This document shows positions 44,256 to 46,950 of a stretch of 46,950 bases of DNA, piece by piece (the stretch's first letter is position 1; each line of letters starts with the position of its first letter). The notes below the pieces were generated by a model. The model did no database searches, was not told the origin of the DNA, and was given only the letters and a program-made list of their open reading frames with translations. This stretch comes from Pseudomonadota bacterium (lineage in GTDB: Bacteria; Pseudomonadota; Gammaproteobacteria; Burkholderiales; Burkholderiaceae_D). The position numbers and the translations under genes are program-made. The DNA lies in contig JAFAGG010000049.1 in the NCBI GenBank assembly GCA_023422955.1, positions 1-46,950 of the forward strand, given 5' to 3'.

Positions 44256-44735
44256 ATGTTGAATTCCTTCCCGATTACCAAACACGGTGCAGAATTGCTG
44301 AAAGAAGAACTGCACCGTCTGAAGACCAAAGACCGTCCGGCCGTGATCAATGCGATTGCGGAAGCACGCGCGCAAGGCGACCTTTCCGAAAATGCGGAAT
44401 ACGACGCCGCCAAAGAACGTCAAAGCTTCATCGAAGGACGAATCGCAGACCTGGAAGGCAAGCTGAGCGCCGCTCAAATCATCGACCCGACCCAGCTGGA
44501 TGCGGAAGGGCGCGTCGTGTTCGGCGCTACAGTAGACCTGGAAGACCTGGAGTCGGGCGATAACGTGACTTACCAGATCGTTGGCGTGGACGAGGCGGAT
44601 CTGAAGGAGGCCAAAGTATCGGTCACTTCCCCGATCGCACGGGCCTTGATCGGCAAGCATGCGGGCGACGTGGTCGAGGTGCAGGCGCCTTCAGGCATAC
44701 GCGAGTACGAAATCCTGGAAGTCAAATACATCTGA
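44256..44735 (+). CDS. greA: Transcription elongation factor GreA
   Basis: 159 residues, the usual GreA length. The N-terminal coiled coil includes the catalytic tip LSENAEYDAAKERQSFIEGR with the acidic residues that stimulate RNA cleavage in backtracked polymerase. The C-terminal FKBP-like domain has VGVDEADLKEAKVSVTSPIA and ALIGKHAGDVVEVQAPSG. It follows carB in the same orientation, a familiar betaproteobacterial order. Confidence 0.97.
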   Translation: MLNSFPITKHGAELLKEELHRLKTKDRPAVINAIAEARAQGDLSENAEYDAAKERQSFIEGRIADLEGKLSAAQIIDPTQLDAEGRVVFGATVDLEDLESGDNVTYQIVGVDEADLKEAKVSVTSPIARALIGKHAGDVVEVQAPSGIREYEILEVKYI

Positions 44736-44748
44736 GCCGCGCATACAT

Positions 44749-44788
44749 AAACGCACCGGGTTGAATGAATCCGGTGCGTTTGTTTTTT
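44749..44788 (+). terminator. Terminator of greA
   Basis: A perfect 11-bp stem (44749-44759 with 44771-44781) with an 11-base loop, followed by TGTTTTTT. Confidence 0.88.
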
Positions 44789-44862
44789 GGGAGTGCTTGA
44801 AGGCGCGCCGATTTGTCTGCGGCAGGAAAGATGGCGCAGGTGCGCGTCCGAATCGCAGCCGC

Positions 44863-45330
44863 TTAGCCAGCCAGGGTTTTCTTTCGGCTGGGCTGGCGTT
44901 TCTTGGCACGCTTGATCAGGCCACCCTGGGTGACGCGCTCATTGCCTTTCAAGACAACCTTGGTGACGCTGGGTTTCTTGGTGCCGCTGGGGCTGGGCTT
45001 GACGATCGTGACTTCCCGCAAGCCCTTGCCGCGACGGCTGTCGGCTTCCTTGACTTTCTCTTTCTTCGGGCGATATAGCACCAGCAGCTTGCCGATGTGC
45101 TGGACCGGGGCGGCACCCAATTCAGCGCAGATGGTTTCATAGATCGCGATACGCGCTTCCCGGTCATCGCCGAAGACGCGTACTTTGATCAGACCGTGGG
45201 CATCAAGACTGGCGTTGATTTCCTTCATGACCGCCGGCGTAAGCCCGGCTTCGCCGATGATGACGACGGGATCGAGGGCATGGGCTTCGGCGCGCAGTTT
45301 GCTGCGTTCGGCAGGAGTCAATTTCAGCAT
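44863..45330 (-). CDS. yhbY: YhbY family RNA-binding protein
   Basis: 155 residues with an N-terminal CRS1-YhbY domain: LTPAERSKLRAEAHALDPVV, the GxxG-like IIGEAGLTPAVMKEINASLD, and GKLLVLYRPKKEK. In E. coli YhbY binds pre-50S particles. The C-terminal third is very basic and low in hydrophobic residues (KRAKKRQPSRKKTLAG), longer than E. coli YhbY (about 97 residues), probably a flexible RNA-binding tail. It is divergent from rlmE, as in other proteobacteria. Confidence 0.93.
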   Translation of the reverse strand: MLKLTPAERSKLRAEAHALDPVVIIGEAGLTPAVMKEINASLDAHGLIKVRVFGDDREARIAIYETICAELGAAPVQHIGKLLVLYRPKKEKVKEADSRRGKGLREVTIVKPSPSGTKKPSVTKVVLKGNERVTQGGLIKRAKKRQPSRKKTLAG

Positions 45331-45423
45331 AGGAATAAAAGATAAGCGGTAAGATGTCGAGCCGGCGCAGATGCTCGTTCGACGCGCGGATATTATTTAC
45401 TCGAAAGTCAGTATTCTACGCGA

Positions 45424-46068
45424 ATGGCCAAGAACAAATTGAATAAAAACTGGTTGCACGACCATATCAACGATCCTTACGTGCGCCTGGCGCAAAAGGA
45501 AGGCTATCGTGCGCGCGCCGCTTACAAGCTCAAGGAAATCGACGAGACGGAGAAGCTGATCAAGCCTGGCCAGGTGATCGTGGACCTGGGCTGCACTCCC
45601 GGAAGCTGGTCGCAGTATGTGCGAAACAAGCTTGGAGGACAGGCGGGCGGCGGCATCAATGGCACCATCATCGGGCTGGACATGTTGCCGATGGAGCCGA
45701 TCGCCGACGTGCATTTCATCCAGGGCGACTTCCGCGAGGAAGAAGTGCTGAACCAGTTGGAGGCCTTGCTCGATGGTCGCAAAGTCGACCTCGTGCTGTC
45801 TGACATGGCACCCAATCTGTCCGGTATCGCACTTGCCGATGCAGCGCGCGTTGAACACATCATTGATCTGGCTATCGAGTTCGCACGTGCCCATATGAAA
45901 CCAAGCGGTGCGCTGCTCGTCAAATGTTTCAACAGCAGCGGTTACAGCCAGATCGTTGAAAAATTCAAGCAGGAGTTCAAGGTGGTGGCGCACAAAAAAC
46001 CGAAGGCCAGTCGTGACAAGTCCTCGGAAGTGTTTTTGCTGGGAAAACAGTTAAAGCATCCGCTTTGA
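45424..46068 (+). CDS. rlmE: 23S rRNA 2'-O-ribose U2552 methyltransferase
   Basis: 214-residue RrmJ/FtsJ enzyme that uses SAM to methylate the A-loop of 23S rRNA, a late step in 50S assembly. RLAQKEGYRARAAYKLKEID and the SAM-binding VIVDLGCTPGSWSQYV are at the N-terminus; VLSDMAPNLSG holds the catalytic Asp, LLVKCF the second catalytic Lys and SSEVFLLG the final Glu. The pair rlmE-ftsH is conserved in proteobacteria and is seen here, with 132 bases between them. Confidence 0.96.
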   Translation: MAKNKLNKNWLHDHINDPYVRLAQKEGYRARAAYKLKEIDETEKLIKPGQVIVDLGCTPGSWSQYVRNKLGGQAGGGINGTIIGLDMLPMEPIADVHFIQGDFREEEVLNQLEALLDGRKVDLVLSDMAPNLSGIALADAARVEHIIDLAIEFARAHMKPSGALLVKCFNSSGYSQIVEKFKQEFKVVAHKKPKASRDKSSEVFLLGKQLKHPL

Positions 46069-46200
46069 GCTACAACATATTGACTTAGCAATATAAGCAT
46101 GCTGTTCAAATTGGCAAGCATGGAATATTGAGAGTAGAATCAGATAGCTGGTAATGGGCGTAATACGTGTGATAGATGCATGGATCACCAAGGAGCATGA

Positions 46201-46950
46201 GTGAATAATATGTTTTCCAAAGCCGCCTTCTGGGTGGTAGTCGGTCTGGTTCTGTTTACAGTGTTTAAACAGTTTGATGACCGCAATCTGACCAGCGGTG
46301 CGGCGCCCATCCCGTATTCCGATTTCCTGGACGAAGTGCAGTCGCAGCGCATCAGCGAGGCAGTCATCGAAGACCGCACCATCGTGGCGACTACCACCGA
46401 CGGCCGCAAGATACGCGCTACCGTGACGCCGCTGGATCGCGGTCTGATCGGCGACCTGATCGACAACAATGTGAAGTTCGATGTCCGTCAACCGGATCCG
46501 CCGTCCTTCCTGCAGCAAATCTTCATTTCCTGGTTCCCGATGCTGCTGCTGATCGGCGTGTGGATTTTTTTCATGCGCCAGATGCAGGGCGGCGGCAAGG
46601 GCGGCGCCTTCTCCTTCGGCAAATCCAAGGCGCGCATGCTGGATGAAAATGCGAATGCGGTGACCTTCGCCGATGTCGCGGGTGCCGACGAAGCGAAAGA
46701 GGAAGTCGCTGAAATCGTGGAATTCCTGCGCGACCCGACCAAGTTCCAGAAGTTGGGTGGCCGTATCCCGCGCGGCGTGCTGATGGTGGGCCCGCCGGGT
46801 ACCGGTAAAACCCTGCTGGCGCGCGCCATTGCCGGCGAAGCCAAGGTGCCGTTCTTTACCATTTCCGGCTCCGACTTCGTGGAAATGTTCGTGGGCGTGG
46901 GTGCCTCCCGCGTGCGCGACATGTTCGAAACCGCCAAGAAGCATTCACCC
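46201..46950 (+). CDS. ftsH: ATP-dependent zinc metalloprotease FtsH (5' part)
   Basis: The first 250 codons; the gene continues past the window end. The start is GTG at 46201 with AAGGAG 5 bases upstream; the ATG at 46210 is too far from it. The protein has an N-terminal helix (AAFWVVVGLVLFTVFKQF), a small periplasmic domain, a second helix (WFPMLLLIGVWIFFMRQMQ), then the AAA module with FADVAGADEAKEEVAEIVEF and Walker A GPPGTGKT, and the pore-loop region FFTISGSDFVEMFVGVGASR. The zinc-protease domain lies outside. It degrades unstable membrane and cytoplasmic proteins. Confidence 0.97.
   Translation, partial: MNNMFSKAAFWVVVGLVLFTVFKQFDDRNLTSGAAPIPYSDFLDEVQSQRISEAVIEDRTIVATTTDGRKIRATVTPLDRGLIGDLIDNNVKFDVRQPDPPSFLQQIFISWFPMLLLIGVWIFFMRQMQGGGKGGAFSFGKSKARMLDENANAVTFADVAGADEAKEEVAEIVEFLRDPTKFQKLGGRIPRGVLMVGPPGTGKTLLARAIAGEAKVPFFTISGSDFVEMFVGVGASRVRDMFETAKKHSP

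Overview
The window reads as a stretch of chromosome from a betaproteobacterium of the order Burkholderiales. The best guess is the family Oxalobacteraceae (Herminiimonas, Janthinobacterium or Herbaspirillum-like); this is inferred from remembered gene neighbourhoods (nadE-glnB, carAB-greA, yhbY/rlmE-ftsH) and protein style, not from a search. Coding density is high, the sequence is moderately GC-rich, and most genes are core housekeeping genes. I see no insertion sequence, prophage, integrase, CRISPR array or rRNA operon.

Layout. 1-5.4 kb: inorganic pyrophosphatase (ppa), a tail-anchored Ser/Thr kinase, a FemAB/GNAT-like acyltransferase, then the nadE-glnB pair. 5.4-13.4 kb: an Smr protein and thioredoxin reductase on the minus strand, then ftsK-lolA, rarA, serS and a tRNA-Ser(CGA) directly downstream of serS. 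13.4-17.5 kb: a less conserved stretch with a small membrane protein, a PAP2 phosphatase, another GNAT-like acyltransferase and an HDAC-family deacetylase. 17.6-24.6 kb: an eight-gene minus-strand operon for a membrane-bound periplasmic formate dehydrogenase. It has a TorD-like chaperone, a small Tat protein, a cysteine-type catalytic subunit, an Fe-S subunit, a cytochrome b subunit, two lipoproteins and a DUF3305 protein. 25-28 kb: a DUF1289 protein, a diguanylate cyclase and a DUF445 membrane protein. 28.3-35 kb: the complete phosphate regulon core pstSCAB-phoU-phoB-phoR, headed by a Pho box. 35-39.5 kb: an orphan ferric-iron-binding protein with Fur-box-like sites, a patatin lipoprotein, an NlpC/P60 peptidase, a response regulator with a degenerate GGDEF domain and a GlcG-like protein. 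39.6-46.95 kb: carA-carB, greA, yhbY, rlmE and the 5' part of ftsH, which runs off the window.

How the genes fit together. The formate dehydrogenase operon would oxidise formate in the periplasm and feed the quinone pool; its chaperone and Tat peptides match export of a folded Mo/W enzyme. The pst-pho cluster senses and imports phosphate. LolA, FtsK, FtsH, SerS, CarAB, GreA, RlmE and YhbY are general growth genes.

No clearly new large system is present. The most unusual items are the two extra lipoproteins in the formate dehydrogenase operon, the REC-degenerate-GGDEF protein that keeps an I-site-like RxxD, a long structured element between carB and greA, a terminator-like hairpin between two divergent genes near 14.04 kb, and short tandem repeats starting at the phoR stop codon.
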